In this document: one piece after another, positions 35,816 through 44,867 of the stretch
Numbering within the stretch: position 1 is the stretch's first letter
Layout: the number at the start of each line of letters is the position of its first letter
Source: Bog-473 sp963824195
GTDB taxonomy: Bacteria > Actinomycetota > Acidimicrobiia > Acidimicrobiales > RAAP-2
NCBI GenBank assembly: GCA_963824195.1
Contig: CAWGOJ010000010.1
Span: 1 to 64,000, forward strand
DNA length: 64,000 nucleotides
Direction of reading: 5' to 3'
The notes under the pieces: model-generated
Databases searched by the model: none
What the model was told of the DNA's origin: nothing
What the model saw: only the letters and a program-made list of their open reading frames with translations
Program-made: the position numbers and the translations under genes

Positions 35816-36391
35816 TCAGGCGCCCTCCGTGAGGAGCCGAGAAGGCTGTAGCCAGACGTACCTGTGCCCCGTTGCCCTCCCACCCCCGGGGAAGGGCCCA
35901 CGCAGCGTGCTTTCGAACCTGACACCCCCACGAGCATCATAGAAGGATTGCGCGGCCACGTTCTGATCGAGCACCCATAGATAGAGAGGTTCCGATGGTC
36001 GGCATCGAATGAGATTCCGGGCTGCCTCCGTGAGCAGCCGTGTGCCGATCCCATTTCCTTTCAAATTGCTTCGGACGTGCAGATTGTCCAGCAGTGCTCC
36101 CCATTTCGGATCGTGGCCGAACACCGTGTGAGCAAAGCCGACGACTTCGCCGTCAACGTCGGCACATACCGTGTACTGATTCAGCTGTGGAGGGCTGAGG
36201 CGAGTGGTCCACACCTGCAATCGATCCGTGACAATGTCACCGTCAAGGTACGCATCCATGTAGGCACCGCGGTAGTGACGCCGCCAACTGTCGGCGTGCA
36301 GAGCTGCGATGGCACCGGCATCGTGCTGTACCGCCGCCCGATAGCGGACAGGCGGAAAAGGCTGGAGCCGGTCGCTCGAAGCTCGGGTCAC
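35816..36391 (-). CDS. GNAT-family N-acetyltransferase
   Basis: 191 residues, GTG start after GAGGAGG. Strand and helix VQHDAGAIAALHADSWRRHY, the acetyl-CoA loop LHVRSNLKGNGIGTRLLTEA and the C-terminal YLWVLDQNVAAQSFYDARGG, which are the four standard GNAT motifs. Substrate unknown. Monocistronic. Confidence 0.9.
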   Translation of the reverse strand: MTRASSDRLQPFPPVRYRAAVQHDAGAIAALHADSWRRHYRGAYMDAYLDGDIVTDRLQVWTTRLSPPQLNQYTVCADVDGEVVGFAHTVFGHDPKWGALLDNLHVRSNLKGNGIGTRLLTEAARNLIRCRPSEPLYLWVLDQNVAAQSFYDARGGVRFESTLRGPFPGGGRATGHRYVWLQPSRLLTEGA

Positions 36392-36625
36392 GACGCCCTC
36401 CTCATCGATCCTGGCATTGGCACCGTGCCGAAGCCGGCTGCCGGACCATCGAAGGGCCAGGTCCCTCAGGTCACTCTTGATGAACAGATCACAGGGTACC
36501 CGGGCTCAAACCCAAGCGAGATTGTTGCGGGTTTGAGTACACCACCGTGGCGCACATCGCCGTCCGCGCCGGGTTGACGGAGCGAGCCTGTTCAGGGCGA
36601 GACGCGGCTACGCGACGGGCTATAG

Positions 36626-36651
36626 ACTACTAATCCAATCGGGATTATAGT
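36626..36651. promoter_or_regulatory. Imperfect palindrome before the carbonic anhydrase gene
   Basis: ACTACTAATCC-AATC-GGGATTATAGT type dyad (36626-36651), inner arms TAATCC and GGATTA, 32 bases upstream of the start. The AT-rich shape in a GC-rich genome resembles Rrf2-type operators and may also contain the -10 region. No Rrf2 gene is in the window. Confidence 0.5.
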
Positions 36652-36682
36652 GTTCTGAGGACCACGAAGGAGGTTGGTACCA

Positions 36683-37263
36683 ATGTCCATCTACGACGAG
36701 GTTCTGGCAGCCAATGGCGAATATGCGGCGAGCTTCGGGGGGAAGGGCGAGCTCGCTCTTCCGCCTGGTCGGCACTTCGCCATCCTGACGTGCATGGATG
36801 CCAGGCTCGATCCGGCAAAGTACGCAGGCCTCAGTGAGGGTGATGCGCATGTCATCCGCAACGCCGGCGGAAGGGCGAGTGATGACGCCATCCGTTCCCT
36901 CATCATCTCCTACAAGCTGCTCGGTACGAGGGAATGGTTCGTCATCCACCATTCAAACTGCGGTATGGAATTCTTCACCGACGAAGTCATTCGTGGTTTG
37001 CTGGCGAGCAGCCTGGAAGCGGCCGAACTTGGTCCCGATGGTTTTCGCGATGTGGGAAGAGGTCCAGGCTCCGCGGAAGCGACCTACGTCGATTGGCTGA
37101 CGATCGCCGACAATGCCCAGAGCGTGGTCGACGATGTCACTCGGATTCGTAACCATCCGTTTTGGTTCCCGGCCGAATCGCGATCTACGGGTTCATCTAT
37201 GACGTGGCCACGGGGCGGTTGGTAGAGGTCCAAGAGGCGACGAAGGCCGGACTGCCGATCTGA
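36683..37263 (+). CDS. Beta-class carbonic anhydrase, frameshift near C-terminus
   Basis: Zinc enzyme interconverting CO2 and bicarbonate. ATG 36683 follows AAGGAGG. Zinc and catalytic residues: Cys37-x-Asp39-x-Arg41 (LTCMDARLD) and His90-x2-Cys93 (IHHSNCGM); VIRNAGGRAS is the family loop. The open frame runs off after NHPF; one base near 37165 restores PGRIAIYGFIYDVATGRL and a stop at 37263, giving about 193 residues, as in the small mycobacterial Rv1284-type enzymes. Confidence 0.88.
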
Positions 37264-37451
37264 AGATGTAATGCCGCATTCGACGGTCGCATCTCTCGAC
37301 TGGCTGACCTTCCGGGCATTGAGAAATCAGCAATCAGTCCAGGGATTGCTACGGCGTTTACTCCTCAATCAGCGGACCAGAAGCCCCTGAGTCGCACAGG
37401 TTGGACAGCAGACCCAATATGAACTCCTCCAATGGAACCGGTCATACGGAC

Positions 37452-37510
37452 TGACGATCGGGATCGCTCTACGGATACAAGGTTGGGAGCTCGAATCTCA
37501 CAGAGCGCGC
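37452..37510 (+). repeat. Diverged copy of the partial tRNA-Arg segment at 29.8 kb
   Basis: GACGATCGGGATCGCTCTAC continuing into GGTTGGGAGCTCGAATCTCA and AGAGCGCGC matches 29793-29851 at most positions, including about 17 bases upstream of the tRNA-like part that are not tRNA. The T arm pairing is damaged, so this copy cannot be a working tRNA. With the other copy it flanks 7.6 kb in direct orientation. Confidence 0.6.
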
Positions 37511-37527
37511 GGAACCGGCGTCCTCCG

Positions 37528-38355
37528 TCACCGCACGCAGAACCCGGCGTCGACCGGCAACGCCACGCCCGTGATCCATTTGGCCTGATCGGACACGAGG
37601 AACGCCACCGCGTCGGAGATGTCCTCGGGGTCGAGGATGTCGATCGGCATGGCGTTCTGCATGGCCGAGATGGAGTTCTCGCTCCCTTCGGCTGCCTGCA
37701 TCGCCAGCGTCATCATGGCCTCGTTCATCGTCATGCCGGACTTGACGCCCGTCGGGTGCACGCTGTTGACGCGGATCGACTCAGGGGCGAGCGTCACGGC
37801 CAGCTGCTTCATGAGGCCGACCAAACCGGTCTTCGCCGCCGTGTAGGCGATCTGCCCGATACCCTCGCCGGGACTGGCCCGCAGCCCGGCCGTGGAGCTA
37901 GTGATGATGATGCAGCCGCCGACTCCGGCGGCGCGCAGGGTCGGGAGCGCGACCGAGATCGTGTTCCACGATCCGGTGAGGTTGGTGCCGATAATGTCGG
38001 CCCATACCGCAGCGGCGTCGCCGCCGGGGCCCAGCCGCACGATGCCGGCGTTGGCCAGGACGATGTCGACCCGCCCAAGCGACGACATGCCCGCGTCGAA
38101 GGCGGCCTGAAGGGAGGCGAGGTCCCGCACGTCCGCCGTCAGCGCCACGGCCTTGCGTCCCTCGGCCTCGACGAGCTGCGCCGTTTCGTCCAGCTCGGCG
38201 CGGGTGGCGTTGGGGTAGTCGATCGACGCGGTATCGGCGCAGATGTCGACAGCCAGGATGTCGGCGCCCTCACGGGCCAGCCGGACGGCGTGCGAGCGCC
38301 CCTGACCACGAGCGGCTCCGGTGATGAATGCGACCTTGCCCTTGAGTCCCTGCAT
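37528..38355 (-). CDS. SDR oxidoreductase of the mycofactocin-coupled type
   Basis: 275 residues. TGAARGQGRSHAVRLAREGA is the cofactor loop typical of the mycofactocin-dependent SDR group, where the NAD(H) is thought not to exchange; DICADTASIDYP follows. Catalytic Ser-Tyr-Lys: IITSST, then YTAAKTG. C-terminus WITGVALPVDAGFCVR. It lies 51 bases after the aldehyde dehydrogenase gene on the same strand, so an alcohol would be oxidized through aldehyde to acid. No mycofactocin biosynthesis gene is in the window. Confidence 0.88.
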   Translation of the reverse strand: MQGLKGKVAFITGAARGQGRSHAVRLAREGADILAVDICADTASIDYPNATRAELDETAQLVEAEGRKAVALTADVRDLASLQAAFDAGMSSLGRVDIVLANAGIVRLGPGGDAAAVWADIIGTNLTGSWNTISVALPTLRAAGVGGCIIITSSTAGLRASPGEGIGQIAYTAAKTGLVGLMKQLAVTLAPESIRVNSVHPTGVKSGMTMNEAMMTLAMQAAEGSENSISAMQNAMPIDILDPEDISDAVAFLVSDQAKWITGVALPVDAGFCVR

Positions 38356-38406
38356 CACGCACACTGCTCCCTCTGTAGATCGGCCTGGCGAACGGGTGTC
38401 CTGCGT

Positions 38407-39864
38407 TCAGGCGACGCCCACGGACTTGACCCGCAGGAACTCCTCGACGCCGAGTCTGCCGCCCTCCTTGCCCATGCCCGAGATACCGATGCCCCCGAAG
38501 GGACGCTGCACCCGCAGGTTGGCGGCTCCGTTAATGAGCACCTCGCCGGTGACGAGTTCCTCGGCCACGCGCAGGCCGCGGGACAGATTCCGTGTCTGGA
38601 TGTAGCCAGACAATCCGTAGCGAGTGTTGTTGGCGATGCGAATTGCCTCTTCGTCGTCGCCGAAGGGTGTGATGGCGAGCACGGGGCCGAATACCTCATT
38701 CTGGGCCAGCTCGGAGTCGGGGTGGACGTCGGCGAAGACGGTCGGCTCAATGAAGTAGCCCTCCGAGAGGTCGCCGCCGATCCGGGACCCTCCGGTGACC
38801 AGGCGCGCACTGTCTTTCTGCGCTCGCTCAATCATGCCGAGAATCCTCTCCAGCGCCGCCTCGTTGATCACGGGTCCCGCTAGCACGGTCGGGTCCCACG
38901 GGTTCCCGACCGGGATGCCCTTGGCCACCGCGGCCACCCGGGCGACTACGTTCTCATACACGCTCTGCTGCACGAGCATTCGGGTCGGGAACGCACACCC
39001 CTGGCCCGACAGGATCCCGACGCTCATCATGGCCCCGAGCCCGCAGGCCGCGTCGAGGTCGGCGTCGTCGAAGACGATGTTCGCCGACTTGCCGCCGAGC
39101 TCAAGTGTCGCCGGCTTCATGGTGTCGGCACAGGCGTGGAGGATCTTGCTCGCCGTGGCGGGTCCGCCGGTGAAGGACACCTTGCGCACCTTGGGGTGGA
39201 CGACGAGTGCCTCGCCGGCCGCCGGGTCGCCCGGCAGAATGCTGCACACACCGGTGGGGAACTCGGCCTCCTCGACGAGGTCCATGAACAGCTCGGCCGA
39301 GAACGGCGTGAGCTCCGAGGGCTTGCATACGACGGTGCACCCGGCTGCCAGCGCGGCCGGGATCTTCATGGCCAAGGAGATGAGCGGGCCGTTCCACGTG
39401 ATGATGATGCCGACGACCCCATAGGGCTCGAGCAGCGTGTAGTTGAGCTCGCCGACGCCGGACCCGAAGCTGCTGGACAGCTCGCCGGCGATCTTGTCCG
39501 TCCAGCCTGCGTAGTAACGGGTCCACCCCACCGCCGACCCCGTCATGCCGCCGACGACCGAAGCGGGTGTCCCGTTGTCCATGGTGCCCCGCCGCCCGAA
39601 TTCTTCGGCATTGGCATCAATGAGGTCAGCGAGCCGCAGGAGCAACCGCCTCCGTTCTTCCGGCGGGGTGCGTCGCCAGTCGCGCTGTGCGGCGTCGGCC
39701 GCGTTGACGGCCCGGTCCACTTCGCCCGGTCCCGCGAGGGGGATCCTGGCATCGACGTGTCCCGTGCTCGGGTCGATGTGGTCGTGGACGCCCCCACTGC
39801 CCTTGTCCATGCGCTCGCCGGCGACGTGCAGGTGGACGGCGGGTCGGGTTGCCGGATCGGTCAT
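38407..39864 (-). CDS. Aldehyde dehydrogenase (NAD-dependent)
   Basis: 485 residues from ATG 39864 behind AAAGGGGG. Cofactor site IIITWNGPLISLAMKIPAAL and CKPSELTP, FTGGPATASKI, catalytic Glu in LELGGKSANIVFDDADLD and nucleophile Cys in SGQGCAFPTR. C-terminus FGGIGISGMGKEGG. Complete class-III-type ALDH superfamily member. Operon with the mycofactocin-type SDR downstream. The true aldehyde is unknown. Confidence 0.92.
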   Translation of the reverse strand: MTDPATRPAVHLHVAGERMDKGSGGVHDHIDPSTGHVDARIPLAGPGEVDRAVNAADAAQRDWRRTPPEERRRLLLRLADLIDANAEEFGRRGTMDNGTPASVVGGMTGSAVGWTRYYAGWTDKIAGELSSSFGSGVGELNYTLLEPYGVVGIIITWNGPLISLAMKIPAALAAGCTVVCKPSELTPFSAELFMDLVEEAEFPTGVCSILPGDPAAGEALVVHPKVRKVSFTGGPATASKILHACADTMKPATLELGGKSANIVFDDADLDAACGLGAMMSVGILSGQGCAFPTRMLVQQSVYENVVARVAAVAKGIPVGNPWDPTVLAGPVINEAALERILGMIERAQKDSARLVTGGSRIGGDLSEGYFIEPTVFADVHPDSELAQNEVFGPVLAITPFGDDEEAIRIANNTRYGLSGYIQTRNLSRGLRVAEELVTGEVLINGAANLRVQRPFGGIGISGMGKEGGRLGVEEFLRVKSVGVA

Positions 39865-40143
39865 GGGCCCCCTTTCAGGCTCGGTGTCGGGCCCCCAGCA
39901 TACAAGGACGCGTGGCAAATGAGTACCCTGAATTCAGGAACGTAGGCGCGAGTGAGCGAATCCCTCCCAGCACGCAGCGTGTCCCCTAGCCGCGACGAAC
40001 CTGTCAACGATGATCTTGGGGGAGCTGTCGTCACCCCTGAGGCTTGACGACCGAGGAGGTCGCGTACTGGGTGGGTAGCCCTGGGCGCTGAGCGTGGTGC
40101 CGATGACGGACCCCGAGTTCGGCGCGCGAGCGGCGGCCTCCGA

Positions 40144-41664
40144 CTACAGAACGAGGTGTTCGTAGGCCTCCGGGTTCTCCATGTTCTCGGCAATCCGGGC
40201 GGCCTCCACCTCCGGTGACTCGTTCGTGCGCAGGAGGAAGGGCGACAGGGCGAGGCCGGCCAGGACGCATGCCGCGGCGATGAGCAGCGCCAGCCGGTAA
40301 CCGTCCGTCAGCGCCGCGATGACCTCGTGGCCTTCGGCGACCAGCGACTTGGTGCGGTTGGTCGCGACCGTGCTCAGCACGGCCAGGCCCACAGCCGCCG
40401 CCATCTGCTGGGACACGTTGACGATGCCCGAACCCAGACCGGCGTCGGCAGTCGGGATCTCGGACATCCCGATCTGCAACAGCGGCATGAATGAGGCGCC
40501 GGCGCCCACGCCCAGCATGAGGAAGGCAAAGAAGATCTTTGGAAAGTAGCCCGCATCCTGGCCCGCAGAGGCCAGAAGGATCAGGCCGCTTGCAGCGAGG
40601 AACATGGCCGGGTACATGACCTTGATGCCGAATCGGTTGACGAGGCGCGCCGTGAGGCCGGCCGACATGGTCGCCATACCCACCGTCGCCGGCATGAACG
40701 CCAGGCCGGTCTTGATGGGGCTGTAACCGAGTACATGCTCGAGGTAGAGCGCGCCGATGAAGAAGGTCGAGAACATGCCTGTTGCCAGCAGGCCCCGGAT
40801 TGCGCTCGACCCGGTCAAGGTGCGCAGCTTCAGAATTCGCAGGGGCATGATCGGGTTGGCCAGTCTCGACTCGAGGACGATGAAGGAGATGAACAAAAGG
40901 ACGGCGACTCCCAAGAGCCCGAGGGTCTCGTGGGAACCCCAGCCGTCGCTCGAGGCACTCACGATGCCGTAGATGCCGACCATCAAGGACAGCGTCACCA
41001 ATACGGACCCGATCACGTCCACGCCCTGACTGATGCCCAGGCCGATGTTCTCCACCACCAAGATGCGGCCCAGGATCAGCGTGGCGATGCCGATAGGCAC
41101 ATTCACGAAGAAGATCCAGTGCCAGCTCAGCGCCTGCGTCAGCAGCCCGCCGGCGAGGAGCCCGATGGAGCCGCCGCCGACGGCGACGAAGACGTAGGCG
41201 CTCATTGCCTTCGCCCGCTCGACCGGGCTGGGGAACTCGGTCACGATGATGGCGACGATCACCGAGGCGGACAGCGCTCCGCCGATGCCCTGCACGAAGC
41301 GCGCCGTCACGAGCATGGCCTGGCTGTCGGCTGAGCCGCAGGCGATGGACGAGAGGGTGAACAGCGCGACTCCGCCCAGGAACACCTTCTTGCGGCCGAT
41401 GAGGTCGCCCAGGCGGCCCGCCATGAGGAGGAAGCTCCCGAAGCTGATGAGGTAGGCGTCGACGACCCAGGTCAGGCCGGATTGGGTGAAGTGCAGGCTG
41501 CGCTGGATGTCCGGGAGCGCCACGTTGACGATGGAGCCATCGAGCGCGTTCATGAACATGGCCAGGCAGACGACGACCAGGGCGATCCAGCGGCGGCGGT
41601 CACCGGCAGGGTCGTCGGAGCCGAGCTGGGGTGGGGCAATGGTTCCGGGGTCGGGGATAGTCAT
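40144..41664 (-). CDS. DHA2-family (EmrB/QacA) drug MFS exporter
   Basis: 506 residues, 14 predicted helices. Helix 1 and motif D1 FMNALDGSIVNVALPDIQ, motif A GRLGDLIGRKKVF, motif C region FVQGIGGALSASVIVAI. Proton-driven export of toxic compounds. It is divergent from a MarR gene, with a dyad between, the usual pairing of pump and regulator. Confidence 0.92.
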   Translation of the reverse strand: MTIPDPGTIAPPQLGSDDPAGDRRRWIALVVVCLAMFMNALDGSIVNVALPDIQRSLHFTQSGLTWVVDAYLISFGSFLLMAGRLGDLIGRKKVFLGGVALFTLSSIACGSADSQAMLVTARFVQGIGGALSASVIVAIIVTEFPSPVERAKAMSAYVFVAVGGGSIGLLAGGLLTQALSWHWIFFVNVPIGIATLILGRILVVENIGLGISQGVDVIGSVLVTLSLMVGIYGIVSASSDGWGSHETLGLLGVAVLLFISFIVLESRLANPIMPLRILKLRTLTGSSAIRGLLATGMFSTFFIGALYLEHVLGYSPIKTGLAFMPATVGMATMSAGLTARLVNRFGIKVMYPAMFLAASGLILLASAGQDAGYFPKIFFAFLMLGVGAGASFMPLLQIGMSEIPTADAGLGSGIVNVSQQMAAAVGLAVLSTVATNRTKSLVAEGHEVIAALTDGYRLALLIAAACVLAGLALSPFLLRTNESPEVEAARIAENMENPEAYEHLVL

Positions 41665-41686
41665 GATTTCGGGACTATCATAGAGG

Positions 41687-41702
41687 GGTGATGGAAATCA
41701 CC
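41687..41702. promoter_or_regulatory. Probable MarR operator GGTGATGGAAATCACC
   Basis: Inverted repeat GGTGAT-GGAA-ATCACC between the divergent MFS and MarR genes, 23 bases from the transporter start. A shorter dyad CTATCATAG lies at 41675-41683. Confidence 0.65.
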
Positions 41703-41743
41703 ATGCAGGCAGGTGCCGAGCGGGCTGTGGCAGGCTCGGGGTC

Positions 41744-42187
41744 GTGATGGCCCGGGCCACCGCCTCGCCCACGACCGGGACGATCGTGCTCCTGACCCGG
41801 CTGGCCCGCGCCGTCTTCCTCCGCAGCTCGGTCGACCTCGTCGGGATGAACCTGAAGAACATGGTCGTGCTGGCCTACCTGCGCGACCACCCGAGCGCAG
41901 CACAGCAGGTGATGACCGAGGACCTGTCCATGGACTCCAACACAGGTGTGCTCGTGCTCAACGACCTGGAGGACCTCGAGTACGTGGAGCGGCGGCGGGA
42001 CCCGGCCGACCGCCGGCGTCACATCGTGGACATCACCGACACCGGGCTCGAGGCGCTGGAGCGGGCCGAGGTGGCGCAGGGGAGTATCGAGGACGAGATC
42101 CTCGGTGGGCTGAGTGCGTCGGAGCGGGCGACGTTCCGGCGCTTGTTGGTCAAGGCGTTGGAGGACCATCTGCCGGCGGGGGGGTAG
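41744..42187 (+). CDS. MarR-family transcriptional regulator
   Basis: 147 residues. Winged helix with VMTEDLSMDSNTGVLVLNDL (recognition helix) and EYVERRRDPADRRRHIVDIT (wing). Homodimeric repressor released by phenolic or drug ligands; its target is presumably the divergent exporter. Starts GTG 41744 or ATG 41747. Confidence 0.9.
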   Translation: MMARATASPTTGTIVLLTRLARAVFLRSSVDLVGMNLKNMVVLAYLRDHPSAAQQVMTEDLSMDSNTGVLVLNDLEDLEYVERRRDPADRRRHIVDITDTGLEALERAEVAQGSIEDEILGGLSASERATFRRLLVKALEDHLPAGG

Positions 42188-42421
42188 CCGACTCCTTTGT
42201 GGCGCGGTCGTCCGGCGCCGGCGACTTACTGCAAGAGTGTCGAGGTGGCATAGCCGACGCGCGAGTCAGCCATCCCGTAGTACGAGAACCATGTGGCGGC
42301 GAACAGCGCCAGACCTTCGGCAAAGCAGACCGAGCTGTTCCACGGAGAGGGCCTCGAATGGCGGGCTTGGAGCTCGTGGCCTGGAGGCAGTGCGATACGG
42401 CTGAGCGGATCAGGTCCTACA

Positions 42422-43222
42422 TCAGGGCCGCAACGTGACTGCCGCGTCCGGCTCGAGCACCCGGAAGCTGAAGCTCTCTTCTATGTAGAGCCGCACGACA
42501 TCGGCGTCATGGTCGAGGTAGCCGATGGAGAGGTCCTGACCCGAATCGAATTGGAAGTCCCCACCTCGCAGGCTGAGCACCACCCCACCCTCGACGCCGG
42601 GCGCCCATACCAGGGGCCCGCCGAGGATCTCGCGGAGGTGGTCGAAGAGGAGATGCCCGCCGTACTCGGCGCTCTCGACGATCCGCGTGTAGATGTCCGG
42701 GCAGATGGCCAATCCGTACGGTCCGTCGATGCCCGCCTGCCGAAGGACGTTGACGGCCCGCGCGACGCCGTCGGGAGAACGCTCCACGTCCCCGGCGAGC
42801 GGGATCGGCTCGTGGGACGTGCTCTCGGTGATGCCGCGCAACCCAGCGGCCTGGTGACCGTTGAAGACCGTGACGTTCTCGCCGAGAGCGATCTGTCGGA
42901 TCGCTTCATCCAATTCGGGCAGATCGGGATCGGCTGCGCCCCGCCCGACGTCGTCCAGCTGGACGCGGGAGACCTTGAACTCGGTCCGCAGCTCCACGAG
43001 GGGGAGGACTCTCCGTTGGGCGGCCGTGACGCCCTCCGATGGGCCCGCGATGGTGGAGATGCGGCCGAGATCGGTCGCCGAATGCGACCACCCGTGGGGT
43101 CCGGCGAAGTCCACGAGCTTGCGGGCAGCAAGGTAGGTCGGAAGGCGCGACTTGGCCTCCTGGTCGATCGCGTCCCAGCCCGAGTCGGAGATGGGCGCCA
43201 GATTCCGATGAAGGTGGTTCAT
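42422..43222 (-). CDS. Encapsulin shell protein (family 1, HK97 fold)
   Basis: 266 residues from ATG 43222, which overlaps the stop of the cargo gene (TGATG). Encapsulin landmarks: MNHLHRNLAPISDSGWDAID, RLPTYLAARKLVDFAGPHGW, RRVLPLVELRTEFKVSR, and RIVESAEYGGHLLFDHLREI with the C-terminal strand YLDHDADVVRLYIEESFSFR. It self-assembles into a protein shell that stores mineralized iron or houses enzymes. The adjacent ferritin-like cargo defines this one as an iron-storage compartment. Confidence 0.93.
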   Translation of the reverse strand: MNHLHRNLAPISDSGWDAIDQEAKSRLPTYLAARKLVDFAGPHGWSHSATDLGRISTIAGPSEGVTAAQRRVLPLVELRTEFKVSRVQLDDVGRGAADPDLPELDEAIRQIALGENVTVFNGHQAAGLRGITESTSHEPIPLAGDVERSPDGVARAVNVLRQAGIDGPYGLAICPDIYTRIVESAEYGGHLLFDHLREILGGPLVWAPGVEGGVVLSLRGGDFQFDSGQDLSIGYLDHDADVVRLYIEESFSFRVLEPDAAVTLRP

Positions 43223-43593
43223 CACACCGTCCCCTTGAGGCTGCCGATACCGAGTGACCCCGACGGGTCGTTCGCAGGATCTCTCGAATCTTCCGAGCTC
43301 TCGTCACCGATCTCGGTGATCGGTCCGGATGTGAACAGGAACTTGCGCAGATTGGCGTCGAGGGCACTGTCACGCCGGCGGAGCCATTCCAGGGCCATTG
43401 CCGCGTGCTCCTTCTCGTCGTCTCGGTTGTAGGCGAGCACCGCCGCCAAGGTCTCGTCCGAGGTCGCCTTCACCCGTTGGTCGTACCAGTCGATCGCCTC
43501 GAGCTCCTCGCACAACGACGTCATGGCCCGGTGGTGATCGACCGTGGCTTCATCGAGAAGCTCGAGCGGTTCGTGAAATCCTTCGCTGGCCAA
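43222..43593 (-). CDS. Encapsulated ferritin (EncFtn) with encapsulin targeting peptide
   Basis: 123 residues. Ferroxidase residues of EncFtn are in place: Glu30 in CEELEAIDWYDQR and Glu60/His63 in NRDDEKEHAAM. Two antiparallel helices form an annular decamer that oxidizes Fe(II). A flexible linker rich in Asp, Ser and Asn is followed by the terminal GSLGIGSLKG, the cargo-loading peptide that docks inside encapsulin shells. TTG start at 43593 is set by a strong AAGGAGAGG; the longer open frame upstream is not protein-like. Co-translated with the shell gene. Confidence 0.92.
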   Translation of the reverse strand: MASEGFHEPLELLDEATVDHHRAMTSLCEELEAIDWYDQRVKATSDETLAAVLAYNRDDEKEHAAMALEWLRRRDSALDANLRKFLFTSGPITEIGDESSEDSRDPANDPSGSLGIGSLKGTV

Positions 43594-43801
43594 GATCCTC
43601 TCCTTTTGGTGGTCGCTTCCCACAACCCGAACCTTCAAAACCCAGAGGCGCGGCTCCCCACAGTGAAGCACTCACCGGCGCCGTCAGTCCACGGGCCCGC
43701 CGGCGAAATTGACAGCCAAGCGAGCGTTTGGCGGCGCTCCCAACCCGGTGCCGGCCCGCGTCCAGCCGAACCGCCGCCTGGCGCAGCCGCGCAGCTCGTC
43801 G

Positions 43802-44410
43802 CTACTGAGCCCGGAGCCCTCCCAGCAGCCGCATGAGTGACTGGCGTGCTTGCGTGTGCGCTTGGCGGCGATCCGGAGCGTTGGCGATGTAAAGGGCCGC
43901 CTCATCGACGGCTGCGAGCAGCATGTGCGCCAGGGGCGCCGTGGGTTGGCGGGGAATGGCTTTCTGCACGACGGCCGCGTCCAGCATCGCCGTGATCACT
44001 CCGAGCCCGTATTCGGCTTCGAGGCTGCGCCACTGGTCCCACCCCAGCACCGCTGGGCCGTCGACGAGCAGGATCTGCTGGACGTCGGCGTTGTCGGCCG
44101 ACGCGTCCAGAAACTGCTGGAGAGCGGCGGTGAGCAGATCGAGCGCGTCGTCTCGTTCGTTCACGGTCGTCGCCGCGGCGAGGTCGGCCTGGACCTGATC
44201 GAACACTGCCCGGAACAGGTCCTCCTTGTCGGCGAAGTGGTGGTAGAGCGCGCCACGGGTGCCGACGTTTGCCTTTGCGACGATCTCCTCCGTCCCGGTG
44301 GCGAAGTACCCCTTGCTGACGAACAGTTCCCGGGCAGCGCTGATCAGGGCCGCCTTGGTGGCCTCACCTCGCGGCAATCGCTCGGCGCCCTCTCCGTCGG
44401 ACCTTGACAT
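43802..44410 (-). CDS. TetR-family repressor
   Basis: 202 residues. DNA-binding domain TKAALISAARELFVSKGYFA, TEEIVAKANVGTRGALYHHF; ligand domain with LDLLTAALQQFLDASADNAD. It is divergent from the epoxide-hydrolase-like gene; two related sites with ACATACA/TGTAGGT halves lie between. Confidence 0.9.
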   Translation of the reverse strand: MSRSDGEGAERLPRGEATKAALISAARELFVSKGYFATGTEEIVAKANVGTRGALYHHFADKEDLFRAVFDQVQADLAAATTVNERDDALDLLTAALQQFLDASADNADVQQILLVDGPAVLGWDQWRSLEAEYGLGVITAMLDAAVVQKAIPRQPTAPLAHMLLAAVDEAALYIANAPDRRQAHTQARQSLMRLLGGLRAQ

Positions 44411-44448
44411 ACACCCTGTAGGTTAGTAGTACATACAGCTTGTAGGTT
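44407..44448. promoter_or_regulatory. Two TetR-type sites between divergent genes
   Basis: ACATACACCCTGTAGGTT at 44407-44424 and ACATACAGCTTGTAGGTT at 44431-44448, each an imperfect dyad (ACATACA/TGTAGGT), 24 bases apart. The first overlaps the TetR start codon, which implies autoregulation. Confidence 0.75.
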
Positions 44449-44468
44449 CCCAATCGAGAGGACATGAG

Positions 44469-44867
44469 ATGGCGACGGCTGGTGATGTGGTCAGAGACTT
44501 CTGTGCGGCGATCGACCGGAAGGACCTCGCCGAGGTCGAGTCGTTGCTCGACGAGAACGTCGTGTACCACAACGTCGGCTCGGAGCCCGCCGTCGGCCGG
44601 GAAGCCTCGCTCGCTGCTGTGAAGTTCCAATTCGACATGTTCGATCCGATCGCGTTCCACATTCGAAACCTGGCGGAGGACGGGGACACGGTCCTCACGG
44701 AGAGGGTCGACGAGATCACGGCCAACGGGGTGACGGCCCCCGTGCCGGTCATGGGCACCTTCGAGATCAGGGATGGTCGGATCGTCCAGTGGCGTGACTA
44801 CTTCGACATGGGGCTCACCGGCAGGTTGATGGGCGGCGAGGACGTCTCTTCGCTCCTGCCTCGCTGA
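44469..44867 (+). CDS. Limonene-1,2-epoxide-hydrolase-like NTF2-fold protein
   Basis: 132 residues. The pattern DGDTVLTERVDEI and IVQWRDYFDM supplies the Asp-Arg-Asp set of the LEH family, which opens epoxides with water. N-terminal VVRDFCAAIDRKDLAEVESL is typical. The natural epoxide is unknown. Controlled by the divergent TetR by position. Confidence 0.78.
   Translation: MATAGDVVRDFCAAIDRKDLAEVESLLDENVVYHNVGSEPAVGREASLAAVKFQFDMFDPIAFHIRNLAEDGDTVLTERVDEITANGVTAPVPVMGTFEIRDGRIVQWRDYFDMGLTGRLMGGEDVSSLLPR

Noticed and set aside
37432..38883. Long plus-strand open frame opposite the SDR and ALDH genes
   Set aside because: Composition and similarity are entirely on the minus strand; the plus frame is a high-GC shadow.
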